Source of the DNA: Teichococcus vastitatis | GTDB lineage: Bacteria > Pseudomonadota > Alphaproteobacteria > Acetobacterales > Acetobacteraceae | Assembly (NCBI RefSeq): GCF_003604215.1 | Contig: NZ_QXGS01000004.1 | Location: forward strand, 186,001 to 250,000 | DNA length: 64,000 bases | Direction: 5' to 3' | In this document: positions 8,623 to 17,991 of the stretch, in pieces | Layout of the letters: each line of letters starts with the position of its first letter | Numbering within the stretch: the stretch's first letter is position 1 | Position numbers and translations under genes: made by a program | The notes under the pieces: model-generated | Told to the model about the DNA's origin: nothing | The model's database searches: none | The model's input: the letters and a program-made list of their open reading frames with translations, nothing else

Positions 8623-9352
8623 GAGGCGGGTTCCAGGAAGATTCCGAACGGCCGATCGAAGCGCGCCAGCATGGCATCGTCCAGCATGAAGCCGTCCGGA
8701 TCATCATCGATCAGCCTGGTGGTCTGCGACCGGTGCGCCCGGATCGCCCGGCGCTTGGCCGGCAGTTGCGCCGCGATGTCGAGCCGCCTTCCGCGCGGAG
8801 CGCCTCCGGGGACCGACGTTTGCGCCGGCAGGGTATGGCCCCAGACGGGGTATGCAAGGTGCAGCAGCCGCGGATCCCGCCGCACCGCTGCGGCGGCCAT
8901 GGCGTGGGTGGCCTGATGATCGCAATGCGGATCGTGCCGCCAAGTCGCCAGCAGCGTGCCGGCACTCACGGCCCTGGCGACATCCAGGATGCTGCACATG
9001 GCGGAGTCGAAGGCTGCCCCGGAGAACGGCACGGCCGCATCCTCCAGCCGCAGGAAATGCGCCGCCCCCGGCGCCAGCCCCAGCGCTGCCAGGGCGGCCA
9101 GCGCGTCCTCCTCGCGAAGGCTCCGGAGCAGGCGCGGCGGATAGCGGCGGGAGTTGCGGTGGGACGCGCCGCCATCGCTGATAAGATCACGGCAGCCGCT
9201 CGCCCGATGGAGGCGGCGGCGAGCAGCCCGCCACAGCCCAGGCTCTCGTCATCCGGATGCGGCGCCAGCACCACCACCCCGCCGGGTGCCAGGATGGTGC
9301 CCAGCGGCGCGACGGGCAGCGCCTCGGCCGCGTCGAAGAAGTGCCCCGCCAT
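8619..9352 (-). pseudogene. PIG-L family deacetylase with one frameshift
   Basis: Reading from ATG 9352 (AAGGAAG upstream) the first frame gives the metal-binding PIG-L motif 'VVLAPHPDDESLGCGG'. Near 9180 it leaves the family pattern. The next frame resumes it exactly with 'SDGGASHRNSRRYPPRLLR' and goes on to 'ATWRHDPHCDHQATHA', which holds the second His cluster. One base lost or gained explains it. PIG-L proteins are zinc-dependent LmbE-like N-acetylglucosamine deacetylases. The stop overlaps the methyltransferase start. Either a genuine inactivation or a sequencing error would look like this. Confidence 0.73.
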
Positions 9353-10050
9353 CGTCACCACGCCGCTTCCTTTTGATCCAGCAAAGGTGGCACCCCACCG
9401 CAGGGCCTGATCCGGTGTCGGCTGCCGCAGATAGGTCGCAAGATCGCGCGCCACGGGCTCCATCGGGTGCGGCCGCATGATGCCATCAGGCCCACGGATC
9501 GCTGCGCATGCAACAGGATCTCCAGGAGCGCCCGCTCCACGGCGCCGCGTGCCAGGTTGACGTAGGCGACCTTGGCCTCGGGCGACAGGCTATCCCGCGC
9601 CATGTGCCAGGCCGCGCGCGTGACCCATAGCGTCGCGGTTTCCAGCGCCGCCACGGCCTCGCCGACGCGGGCGCGCTGATGCGGATCGCCGTCCCGGCCG
9701 AAGTCGCGCAGGTGCTGGCACAGCAGGCGGACCAATTCGGCGGCGCCGCCGGCCTGCACCGCGAGGAAGCGTCAGGCGCCGCCGGAGAAAAAAGGTTGCC
9801 GCTGGTCGTCGCCGGCCTCGCCGATCCGCACCGCGGGCGGCGCCAGCATCGCCGCACCATCGCCACCCTGGCCCAGCCCGATCCCGCCGAGCCGCACCGG
9901 CAAGGAGGCGGCCAGCAATCCCTCCCCGGCCAGGGCGGCGATCTCCTGCTCCGGAGAGGCTCCGTCGCGGCGCCCGGCGACGCGCAGGGCAGCGACGTGG
10001 CCGGCGGCGGCCAGCGCGCTGGAAAGATGAGAAAGAGACTGTTCAAGCAT
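9353..10050 (-). pseudogene. Acyl-CoA dehydrogenase-like remnant, deleted and frameshifted
   Basis: From ATG 10050 about 92 codons encode an acyl-CoA dehydrogenase-like N-terminus ('EIAALAGEGLLAASLPVRLG') ending at an in-frame TGA (9772-9774). The same frame continues with C-terminal family sequence ('RFLAVQAGGAAELVRLL', 'LLEILLHAQRSVGL'). A one-base loss near 9482 then moves the last segment ('MRPHPMEPVARDLATYL') to another frame. About 230 codons remain against roughly 350-390 expected, so the central flavin-binding part is largely deleted. This is the most damaged member of the cluster and argues against sequencing error alone. Confidence 0.68.
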
Positions 10051-10377
10051 GAGCGGTGGCCATACGCGAAGTTCCAGTAAGCGCCCCGTGGGCGCGGGGT
10101 TGCAAAACGTCGCGCCCGAGCCGTGGAGGAACCAGAAATGGCCACCACCATCACGATGCGGCTGGCCGCTGCCGGAGTAGGACGAGGGCCGTCGTTCCGG
10201 ATGGGCCTGTTGTGCGGAGGTGCATGGCCACCGTCTCGCCAGCCGGGTGGTTCGGCGCCCTGCTGCGGCTGTCGGCACCCGCGCCTCATGAAAACAGCGT
10301 CGGGTGGATCAGCGCTGGCCTCGCGGGGCCTGCTGGACGGATACTGCCTCTTCAACGGCCACACCGGGAAAGCGCGC
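10051..10377. other. Gap with no supported gene
   Basis: This stretch lies between the acyl-CoA dehydrogenase remnant and the lipoprotein gene. Open frames exist on the plus strand but their translations (Arg/Gly/Cys-rich) have no protein-like pattern. It may hold the promoters of the two divergent neighbours; I could not place boxes with confidence. Confidence 0.4.
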
Positions 10378-10665
10378 ATGTTCCGTCTGATCCTGCTGCC
10401 TCTGCTGCTGTCCGGATGTGTGGCGCCGCCAGCGGCGCAGGATGCCCCGGAAGTGCCGCGCCCGGCGCTGTCGGAGGAAGCACGCCGCGAGCGGGCGATT
10501 GAGCTGGAATGCATCCGGCAGGGCGAGATCGCGGAGCGCCAGCAGCCCTGGCTCGGCGCCAACAATCCTCGCGCCGCCGTAATCGGCGCGCGCGTGCGCA
10601 ACTCCTGCCTGGATTACCATCACCGCGGAAGGGCCTCCGACGGCCGCGGACTTTCCCCCTACTGA
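10378..10665 (+). CDS. Small putative lipoprotein
   Basis: The 95-residue product begins with a short signal peptide and a clear lipobox 'LLLSGC', so Cys at about residue 15 would be lipidated and the protein anchored in the outer or inner membrane. The mature part is charged ('SEEARRERAIELECIRQGEIA') and contains two further Cys residues, in 'LECIR' and 'NSCLDY', that could form a disulfide. I do not recognise a family. The start at 10378 is chosen because the signal peptide begins there; the longer open frame upstream is not protein-like. It precedes kdpDE by about 360 bases and is probably transcribed separately. Confidence 0.7.
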   Translation: MFRLILLPLLLSGCVAPPAAQDAPEVPRPALSEEARRERAIELECIRQGEIAERQQPWLGANNPRAAVIGARVRNSCLDYHHRGRASDGRGLSPY

Positions 10666-11029
10666 CTGGAGCTGACAAAGTTCTCCCCGACGGCTCAGGA
10701 TCGGCCCCGGCTTCCCCTGGCATGCCAGCGGCGATGCGGGCCAAGGCGGCAGGGTCGGTTTTTATGCATTTTTTACAAGCCGGCGCCGAAGGAATGATCG
10801 CATTTTGACGCCTGCCCGGCCAAAGCCTTGGGCGCCGTGGAGGGGAAACCAGCATGCCCGCCGTCAGCAGGACCCACCCGGGCCATCCGGATGCGAAGCC
10901 CGCCGCCGCGCCGGCCGTCACAGGCTCGGGCGCCCGCCCCCGGCCCGCCTCCGCGGACCGCGTGGCTCATCCCGATGGGGCTCGTCACGGCGGGGCGGAA
11001 TCCGGGGCGACGATGTCCCCTGCCCGGCC
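10666..11029. other. Gap upstream of kdpD
   Basis: No gene is supported here. The place where kdpC would normally end shows no KdpC-like translation in any frame, nor any KdpF-like small membrane peptide on the plus strand. The kdpD reading frame is open through the second half, but that part does not resemble KdpD. A promoter for kdpDE is expected here but not identified. Confidence 0.4.
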
Positions 11030-13726
11030 TTGAGCGCGGATCCCGCAACAGGTCCCGACACCCGCCCCGACCCGGACGCGCTGCTCGCCCTGGCGGCGCG
11101 GGAGGGGCACGGCCGGTTGAAGGTGTTTCTCGGCGCCTCGCCCGGCGTCGGCAAAACCTATGAAATGCTGACGGAAGCGCGCCGCCGCGCCCTGGGCGGC
11201 GCCGACGTGGTGGTGGGGCTGGCAGAAACGCATGGCCGCGCCGAAACCGCCGCCCAGCTCGCCGGCCTGGAGGTGCTGCCCCGTGCCCGCCTGCCGCATC
11301 GCGGACAGATGCTGGAGGAGTTCGACCTGGACCGGGCGCTGGCCCGCCACCCCGCCATTCTGGTGCTGGACGAGCTGCCGCACAGCAACGCGCCGGGCAG
11401 CCGCCATCCCAAGCGGTGGCAGGACGTGGAAGAGCTGCGTGCCGCCGGCATCGAGGTCTGGACGGCGATGAACGTGCAGCACCTCGAAAGCCTTTCGGAG
11501 GCGGTGGCCCGCATCACCGGGGTGCGGGTGACCGAGACGGTGCCCGACCATGTTCTGACCGGTGCCGACGCGGTGGAGCTGATCGACATCCCGCCCGCCG
11601 AGCTGTTGGAGCGGATGCGCCAGGGCAAGGTGTACCGCCCCGACCAAGCGGCGCGCGCGCTGAAGGGCTTCTTCCGCGAGGGCAACCTGGCCGCGCTGCG
11701 CGAGATGGCTTTGCGCCGCACGGCCGAACGCGTGGATGCGGACCTCACAGGCTACATGCGGGCCAATGCCATCGCCGGGCCATGGCCGGCAGGCGACCGC
11801 GTGATGGTGCTCGTCGGCTCTGACACCACGGCCGAGGGGGTGGTGCGGCACGCCCGCCGCATCGCGGACGCGCTGCGGGCGCCGCTGGTGGCCCTTCATG
11901 TGGAGCAGCCAGGGAAGCCGGGCGGCGATCCGGGAGCGGCGCTTCGCCTGGCCGAGGCGCTCGGTGCCGAAACCGAAACGGTGGTGGAAACCGACCTGCC
12001 GCGCGCCATCCTGGCCGCGGCCCGGTCCCGCAACGCCACGCACCTCGTGATCGGCCGCAGCCGGCCGCGTCTCTGGCGCCGGCTGACCGGGCGCACCCTC
12101 TCGGCCGTGCTGGTGCGCCGCGCCTCCGACTTCGCCCTGCACCTCGTGCCGAACCCCACCGCGGCAGGGCGCCCGCGGCCGGTGCCGGAGCGCCGGCGGC
12201 TTCCCGCCTGGATGGCCTGGGCCAGCGTTCCGGCACTGGTTCTGGCGGCCACGGCGGTCGGCCATGCCATCGATGAGCGGGTGGCGGAAGGCTCGCTCGG
12301 CATGGTGTACCTGGCGGCCACCGTGGCGGCCGCCGTGTCCTTCGGCGCCCTTCATGGGCTGGCCGCGGCCATCCTGTCCTTTCTGGTTTGGAACTTCCTG
12401 TTCATCGAGCCACGCTACACCCTGACCATCGATGGTCCGCAGGAGATCCTGGGTGCTGTTGTGTTCGGATCGGTGGCCCTGCTGCTGGCCGGCACGGCCG
12501 GCCGGCTCGAGCGCACCGCCTTCACGGCGCAGGCGCGCGTCTTCGGACTGCGGCGGCTGGTGGAATTCAGCCGCCGCCTGGGCGCGCCGATGGACCGCGC
12601 CGCCCTGCTGGCCCTCATCGCCGAGGAAGCGCAGCGCGTCGCCGGCTGTTCCTGCTGCGTGCTGATGCCGATGTCGGGCGAGGACCTGCCGGGCCTCGGA
12701 TTGCCGCGCGCGCGGCGGGCGGACGACACCGAGCTGATCATCCGCGCGGCCGCCCCCGCCGCCGCCGAACCGGACGAGGCTTCCCTGGCCGCCGCGCGCT
12801 GGGCCTACGCCAAGGGCCGCGCGAGCGGCTGGGGCACCGACACGCTGCCCGCCACCGCCTGGCAGTTCCGGCCGCTGCCGGCGGCCCAGGGCGTCGCGGG
12901 GCTGGTCGGCCTGCGCTTCGCGGAGCGGAGCGAGCCGCTCGACACGGAGCGGCAGAGGGCGCTCGATGCCCTGCTCGACCAGGCGGCGATTGCCTTGGAG
13001 CGCATCGAATTGATGGAGGAACGGGCCCTCGCCGCGGCACGGACGGAGGCGGATGCGCTGCGCACTACCCTTCTCACCTCGCTCGGGCACGACCTCCGCA
13101 CCCCGCTGACCAGCATCCGCGGCTCGCTGGAAACCCTGCGCACCATGGGCGAGGCGCTTCCGCCCGCCGCACGGGCGGATCTGATCCTCGCGGCCGAGGA
13201 GGAAACCGCGCGGCTGGCCCGCTTCGCATCCAATATCCTCGACATGGTGCGGCTGGAGAGCGGGCAGGTTGCGCTGCGGCGCGAGGAGGTGGACCTTCCC
13301 TCCGCCCTGGAGGCGGCCGTGGAGCGGGCGGAGCACGCCACCGGGCGGCAGGTGCAGCGCCGCCTCGGCCCCCACCTGCCGGCCGCCTCCCTCGACCCCG
13401 TGCTTCTCGACCAGATCCTCGCCAACCTGCTCGACAACGCCCTGAAGTTTTCCGGCGCGGCGGGCCATGTGGCGATCCTGGCGCGCCGCGAAGGCGCCGG
13501 CGTCGCGATCGTGGTGGAGGATGACGGACCAGGCATCCCGCGCGAGGATCTCGGCCGCGTCCTCGATCCCTTCTACCGCGCTTCCCGCACCGACCGGGTC
13601 GCCGCCGGCAGCGGCCTCGGCCTCTCGATCGCCAACGGGCTCGCCCGCGCGATGGGCGGGCAGATCACGGCCGAGAGCCCGGTCCGGGACGAGCGGGGAA
13701 CACGCATCACCGTCCGGTTTCCCTGA
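11030..13726 (+). CDS. kdpD: Osmosensitive K+ channel sensor histidine kinase KdpD
   Basis: With a TTG start at 11030 the protein is 898 residues, close to the usual 890-900, and begins like other KdpD proteins ('TRPDPDALLALA'). Domains in order: KdpD N-terminal ATP-binding region with Walker A 'GASPGVGKT' (35-43) and Walker B 'ILVLDELPHSN'; a universal-stress-like domain (about 250-370); four membrane helices (about 400-500); a GAF region; HisKA with phospho-acceptor His687 in 'LGHDLRTPLTS'; and HATPase motifs 'LDNALKFSG' and 'DDGPGIP'. It would sense low K+ or turgor and phosphorylate KdpE. A longer open frame from 10805 exists but is not KdpD-like. No kdpFABC genes are adjacent. Confidence 0.93.
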   Translation: MSADPATGPDTRPDPDALLALAAREGHGRLKVFLGASPGVGKTYEMLTEARRRALGGADVVVGLAETHGRAETAAQLAGLEVLPRARLPHRGQMLEEFDLDRALARHPAILVLDELPHSNAPGSRHPKRWQDVEELRAAGIEVWTAMNVQHLESLSEAVARITGVRVTETVPDHVLTGADAVELIDIPPAELLERMRQGKVYRPDQAARALKGFFREGNLAALREMALRRTAERVDADLTGYMRANAIAGPWPAGDRVMVLVGSDTTAEGVVRHARRIADALRAPLVALHVEQPGKPGGDPGAALRLAEALGAETETVVETDLPRAILAAARSRNATHLVIGRSRPRLWRRLTGRTLSAVLVRRASDFALHLVPNPTAAGRPRPVPERRRLPAWMAWASVPALVLAATAVGHAIDERVAEGSLGMVYLAATVAAAVSFGALHGLAAAILSFLVWNFLFIEPRYTLTIDGPQEILGAVVFGSVALLLAGTAGRLERTAFTAQARVFGLRRLVEFSRRLGAPMDRAALLALIAEEAQRVAGCSCCVLMPMSGEDLPGLGLPRARRADDTELIIRAAAPAAAEPDEASLAAARWAYAKGRASGWGTDTLPATAWQFRPLPAAQGVAGLVGLRFAERSEPLDTERQRALDALLDQAAIALERIELMEERALAAARTEADALRTTLLTSLGHDLRTPLTSIRGSLETLRTMGEALPPAARADLILAAEEETARLARFASNILDMVRLESGQVALRREEVDLPSALEAAVERAEHATGRQVQRRLGPHLPAASLDPVLLDQILANLLDNALKFSGAAGHVAILARREGAGVAIVVEDDGPGIPREDLGRVLDPFYRASRTDRVAAGSGLGLSIANGLARAMGGQITAESPVRDERGTRITVRFP

Positions 13727-14439
13727 TGACCCCACCAGCCTCCAGCCTCGTTCCGCCCCGCATCCTGGTGGTCGATGATGAGCCGCAGATCCACCGCTTC
13801 CTGGGACCGGCGCTCGCCGCCTCGGGCTATGAGCCGATGCGGGCCGAGGATGCCGCAAGCGGCCTGCAGCTCGCGGCAACGCGCTCCCCCGCCGCCGTGC
13901 TGCTCGACCTCGGCCTGCCCGACCTCGACGGGCAGGACGTCATACCCCGCCTGCGCGCCTTCACCGCGGTGCCGATCATCGTGCTGTCCGCGCGGGACGG
14001 TGAAACGGCCAAGGTGGACGCGCTGGACGCTGGGGCGGACGATTTCGTGGAGAAGCCCTTCGCCCTGGCCGAGCTGCTCGCGCGCCTCCGGGCCGCGCTG
14101 CGCCGCGCCGCCGCTGCCAGCGGGCAGCATGCGCCGGCGCCCCTGATCCGGGTCGGCGAGCTGGAGATGGATTTCGCCGCGAGGGTGGCCCGGGTGGCCG
14201 GTGCGCCGCTGAAGCTGACGCCGCGCGAATGGGATCTCCTCGCGGCGCTGGCCCGGGCGGGTGCCGGCCGCGTGGTGACCCAGCGGCAACTGCTCAACGC
14301 CGTCTGGGGGCAGGCCCATGGCGAGAATTCACAATATCTGCGCGTCTATATCGGCCACCTCCGCCAGAAGCTGGGAAGCGCCGCCACGCTGATCAGGACC
14401 GAGCCGGGCGTTGGCTACCGGCTCGGTTTCCCGGAATAG
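13726..14439 (+). CDS. kdpE: Response regulator KdpE
   Basis: This 237-residue OmpR/PhoB-type regulator has a receiver domain with acidic pocket 'VVDDEPQ', phospho-acceptor Asp61 in 'LLDLGLPDLDG' and the conserved Lys in 'VEKPFA'. A C-terminal winged helix follows ('LKLTPREWDLLAALA', 'GYRLGF'). Its start codon shares one base with the kdpD stop (TGATG), so the pair is translationally coupled. In other bacteria KdpE activates kdpFABC, which must lie elsewhere in this genome or be absent. The sequence is complete and shows no damage. Confidence 0.93.
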   Translation: MTPPASSLVPPRILVVDDEPQIHRFLGPALAASGYEPMRAEDAASGLQLAATRSPAAVLLDLGLPDLDGQDVIPRLRAFTAVPIIVLSARDGETAKVDALDAGADDFVEKPFALAELLARLRAALRRAAAASGQHAPAPLIRVGELEMDFAARVARVAGAPLKLTPREWDLLAALARAGAGRVVTQRQLLNAVWGQAHGENSQYLRVYIGHLRQKLGSAATLIRTEPGVGYRLGFPE

Positions 14440-14516
14440 GCCCGCAATCCTGCAGGGCTTCGCTGGCCCGGGGGCATTCCCCGGAACAGCCTGACCGGAA
14501 TAGCCCGATCGTGCCG

Positions 14517-14741
14517 CTAGACCGCGAAGGCCATGCCCGGCTTCATGCCCCAGCGCTGCACCAGCGCGAGGGAGGCGATCTCGCCGGTTGCCTCGCATTT
14601 CGCAACCAAGCCGCGAAGACCCTTGACCAGCAGCACGGCCGCATCCGGGCTCTCGGCCATCGCCACGTAGAGGATGCTGGTGTTCTTCCGGTTCGGATTG
14701 CCATGCTCGATGGTGGCACGCACGTAATAGGCGTCGGTCAT
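14517..14741 (-). CDS. Small protein of unknown function
   Basis: The 74-residue product has no signal peptide or membrane segment and reads as a compact alpha/beta protein ('YYVRATIEHG', 'TSILYVAMAESPDAAVLLVKGL'). I do not recognise a family. AGGGAG lies eight bases upstream of the ATG at 14741; a GTG one codon earlier is possible. It is convergent with kdpE and stands alone on its strand, so context says nothing about its job. Confidence 0.6.
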   Translation of the reverse strand: MTDAYYVRATIEHGNPNRKNTSILYVAMAESPDAAVLLVKGLRGLVAKCEATGEIASLALVQRWGMKPGMAFAV

Positions 14742-14986
14742 CACGTCATCTCCCTGGGCTCCGCCAGCCGCATCGCGACGACCCAGATCCGGCCCAAGAG
14801 ATGCTTTTCGGCTATGTTCGGGCTGCTGGCAATTTCAACCTCGCTGTGCTCCGGCAGCCGTTATCCGCCGGGACATCACGCGACGCGCGCCGGAACCCTG
14901 GTGGCCTTCTCCCGTGGCACCTGAGATCCGGCCGCCCGGCACACCATCTCGACCGTTGGCATTCCGCCAATGGGGCAACAGCAGCG

Positions 14987-15253
14987 ATGATCCTTTCCGC
15001 GACGCAGATCTATGCCAGTTCCAACGGCGACCGCTGGACGCTGCTGTTTGACCGGGGCTCAGGCGGCCTCGTCGTTCAGCACGAGGCCAATCCATCGTCC
15101 GGGGGCAAGCTCACCCGCGAAAGCGTGGAAGCTTTCCTGGCGCATGAGGGACCGGGACCGGAATACACGGCGCTGAAAGCGCTTCTCAGGCAGCTGGCCG
15201 AAGCCGCGGCGGGGGAGCGGGCTTCCCCCAAGCCGGCAGCCGGACGTGGATGA
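14987..15253 (+). CDS. Small conserved-type hypothetical protein
   Basis: The 88-residue protein starts 'MILSATQIYASSNGDRW' and contains 'VVQHEANPSSGGKLT' and 'VEAFLAHEGPGPEY'. I recall this pattern from unnamed small proteins of alphaproteobacteria; no function is established. It is cytosolic, without signal or membrane segment. The ATG at 14987 is chosen because the longer frame upstream is low-quality sequence. It lies alone between an opposing small gene and the RTX gene. Confidence 0.6.
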   Translation: MILSATQIYASSNGDRWTLLFDRGSGGLVVQHEANPSSGGKLTRESVEAFLAHEGPGPEYTALKALLRQLAEAAAGERASPKPAAGRG

Positions 15254-15465
15254 TTACGCCCCCTGAGGGCGAGCAGGCGGGGCCCCCAGGCCGCCAATGG
15301 CGGAGGCTCCACCCGCCTGCCGGGCGCTCATCGATCCGGGCGATCTCCGCTCCTGCCAGGGGCTGTTTCACGATGCCGTAGGTGGCAGCGGCACGGAGTG
15401 TTCGGAATGGTCCGGACGAGGTTCCTGGAGCATGCTGCAACCACTCGATCAAGGCGTCAGCAGCC

Positions 15466-16745
15466 ATGGCTCTCATCAAGGGCGACAACGGCCCGAACCT
15501 GCTCGGCGGCACCGCGGGCGACGATGCCATCCTGGGCTTCGACGGCGATGATGAACTGGCGGGCGGCGAGGGCAACGACCTTGTTGATGGTGGCGCAGGC
15601 AACGACCTGCTCGGCATCCTGCTCGAGGCCGGGCCGGTGGAGCTTGGCGACGATGTTTATGCCGGCGGGCCGGGTGACGACCGCATCGGCGCCGGTGTCG
15701 GGCGGGATACCATCTATGGCGGGCCGGGCAATGACGTGATCCTCGCCGATGCCTCGTTGATCCGTGGCATCGACGGCTCGCCGGACTGGATCTCGGGCGG
15801 GCCGGGCAGCGACACGATCCGGGGCGGGCCGGGCGTGGACGTGGCCTATTTCGAACTGCCGCGCCGCGCCTGTCTGGTCCAGCCCGATTTCGGCACGGCA
15901 TTGTACGATGGCGCGACCGTCACGCTCGGACGTGGTCCGGACGCGGAGATCGACAGCCTGCTCTTTGTCGAGACCGTGCAATTCGTCGATGGCCGCCTTG
16001 TCACCATGGCGGAGGACCCGCTGTTCCCCGTCTACCTCGTGTACCAGGCGGCGCTTGACCGGGTGCCCGACCCGATCGGGCCGAATGGCTGGGCGGCGCA
16101 GCTCGCCGCCGGCCTACCGCGCGAGGTCTTCGCCAGCGCGATGATCGCCTCCCCCGAATTCGCTGCACGCTTCGGCGGCCTCGACGATGCGGGCTTTGTC
16201 CAGCAGCTCTTCCAGAACGTGCTGGACCGCCCGGGCGAGGCGGTGGAAACAGCGCCCTGGCAGGCCGAGCTGGCTGCGGGCGCCGGCCGCGGCATCGTGC
16301 TGGCGGACTTCACCCGCAGCTACTGGGGCGCCGACGTCGGTGCCGCCTTCGGCGCCGGCGTGTGGGATCAGGACGAGCATGCCGCGCAGGTCGCCCGCCT
16401 CTATGACACCCTCCTCGGCCGGGTGCCGGATCTGCCCGGCTTCCTGGCCCACAAGGGCGCCCTGGATGCCGGAAAGGAGCTGGAAGAACTGGCCCGCGGC
16501 ATGGCCAGCAGCCTGGAATTCGCCGCGCTTCCCGGTGGGCCGGGCGCCACACCGGACAGCTGGTGCAGCTGCTCTACGCCAATGCCCTGAACCGCTTTCC
16601 CGAACAGCAAGGCTCCGCCCTGTGGACCGATGCCCTGGAGCGCAGGGATCTCACCCGGGAACAGGTCATCGTCGGGATCTCCGAAAGCCTGGAACACCAG
16701 ATCCTGGCCCTGCCCGCCATCGAGGGTGGCATCACCTTCACCTGA
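15466..16745 (+). pseudogene. RTX-repeat, DUF4214 secreted protein with a frameshift
   Basis: The N-terminal 140 residues contain RTX-type calcium-binding nonapeptides ('GGEGNDLVDGG', 'GGAGNDLLG', 'GGPGDDRIG', 'GGPGNDVIL', 'GGPGSDTIRG'). DUF4214 segments follow ('VYLVYQAALDRVPDPIG', 'FVQQLFQNVLDRPGE', 'VARLYDTLLGRVPDLPG'). Such proteins usually leave the cell by type I secretion. The first frame stops at 16590 after unrelated residues, but a fourth DUF4214 unit ('VQLLYANALNRFPEQQG') continues in the next frame to 16745. A one-base shift near 16545-16556 explains it. Whether the shortened form is made is unknown; no type I secretion genes are nearby. Confidence 0.7.
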
Positions 16746-16772
16746 TGACGGCACCTGATGCCGGCAGCTGAT

Positions 16773-16802
16773 GCCCGCCCGGGCTTCCGCCGACGGGCGG
16801 GC
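16773..16802. terminator. Hairpin between convergent genes
   Basis: A perfect nine-base stem (16773-16781 with 16794-16802) sits between the RTX gene and the opposing receptor gene. Its placement suggests a two-way terminator, though no T run flanks it. Confidence 0.45.
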
Positions 16803-16811
16803 GCCGCACCC

Positions 16812-17843
16812 TCACCGCATGGGCCAGGCATACATCAGGCCGCCCGAGGTCCAGAGCGCGTTGGGACCCCGTTCCATCCCGAGGGCGGTCGCCTGGCCGA
16901 CGTTGCGCTCGAAAACCTCGCCGTAATTGCCGACGGCCCGAATGGCGTCGTAGGCCCAGCTCGCGGACAGCTTCAAGCCCTGGCCCAGCGTGGGATCGGT
17001 GCCGAGGAGGCGCCGGGTGGCGGGCGACGCATCCTGCGCCCTCCGCGCCTCGGCATTCGCGGCGGTGATGCCGAGTTCCTCCGCCTCGATCAGGGCGTTC
17101 AGGGTCCAGCGGATCACGTCAAACCATTCCTGGTCGTCGCGGCGCACCATGGGCCCGAGCGGCTCCTTGCTGATCCGGTCCGGCAGGACGACGAAATCGC
17201 CGGGATTGGGAAAGGACGAACGCACCGCGGCGATCTGCGAAGCATCGGTTGTCAGCGCGTCGCAACGGCCGGAGCTGAAGGCGGCGGCGACCTGGTCGAT
17301 GCGCTCGAACAGAACGGGCGTGACGCGGATGTTTGCGGCCCGGTACCAGTCCGCGAGGTTTCCCTCGGTGGTGCTGCCCTGCTGAACGCACACCGTGGCG
17401 CCGTCGAGCTCCGCCGCCCGGGACAGCCCGGCATCGCGGCGCACCATGAAGCCCTGGCCGTCGTAGAAGTTGATGCCAACGCTCCGCAGGCCGAGGGCGG
17501 TGTCGCGGCCCATGGTCGCCGTGGTCTGCCGCACCAGCACGTCGATCTCGCCCGATTGCAGGGCCGGGAAGCGCTGCTGCCCGGAAAGCGGCACGAACCG
17601 CACCTGGGTGGCATCCCCCAGCACCGAGGCGGCGAAGGCCCGGCACAGATCGGCGTCGAGGCCGCGCCAGATCCCCTGGCTGTCAGGCTGCGAGAAGCCG
17701 GCGACGCCCGTGTTGACGCCGCAGGTCAGGATGCCGCGGCTTCGGACCCCGTCCAGTGTTGCGCCGGCCCGGGCCTGACCGCCCGTGGCGAGAACAAGGA
17801 CCGCCAGCGACGTGGCGGCGAAGGCGGAGCGGAAGGAGAACAT
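16812..17843 (-). CDS. General amino-acid ABC transporter substrate-binding protein (AapJ-like)
   Basis: This 343-residue secreted protein has a signal peptide ending near 'GQARAGATLD'. Family features are 'RSRGILTCGVNTGVAGFSQ', 'GLDADLCRAFAASVLGD', 'VLVRQTTATMGRD' and the C-terminal 'AYDAIRAVGNYGEVFERN'. These match the AapJ branch, which binds L-amino acids in the periplasm for AapQMP. No permease or ATPase genes are near, so it is an orphan receptor that either shares a distant transporter or serves sensing. Length is normal. Confidence 0.86.
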   Translation of the reverse strand: MFSFRSAFAATSLAVLVLATGGQARAGATLDGVRSRGILTCGVNTGVAGFSQPDSQGIWRGLDADLCRAFAASVLGDATQVRFVPLSGQQRFPALQSGEIDVLVRQTTATMGRDTALGLRSVGINFYDGQGFMVRRDAGLSRAAELDGATVCVQQGSTTEGNLADWYRAANIRVTPVLFERIDQVAAAFSSGRCDALTTDASQIAAVRSSFPNPGDFVVLPDRISKEPLGPMVRRDDQEWFDVIRWTLNALIEAEELGITAANAEARRAQDASPATRRLLGTDPTLGQGLKLSASWAYDAIRAVGNYGEVFERNVGQATALGMERGPNALWTSGGLMYAWPMR

Positions 17844-17957
17844 GGTGCAGCCTTGAAGGTGGGGATGGGCCGGAACGATGACCCCGCCTCCGCTCCATAG
17901 AATGGCGCGGCGACATCTGGAAAGGCGCGATCAGCCTCCAGCAGCCGCCGTGGCAGC

Positions 17958-17982
17958 CGGGCGGGCCGCCGGTTCCCGCCCG
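17958..17982 (-). terminator. Hairpin downstream of the cupin gene
   Basis: An eight-base perfect stem (17958-17965 with 17975-17982), loop of nine, lies ten bases past the cupin stop. It is a possible terminator of the receptor-cupin unit without a T run. Confidence 0.35.
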
Positions 17983-17991
17983 CAGGCTTTC

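Noticed and set aside
10123-10377. N-terminal extension of the lipoprotein frame
   Set aside because: The added residues are not protein-like and would bury the signal peptide and lipobox.
10985-13879. A 964-codon minus-strand frame opposite kdpD
   Set aside because: kdpD has full domain content and normal length; the mirror frame has no recognisable pattern. The same applies to 45724-47880 and 60643-63342.
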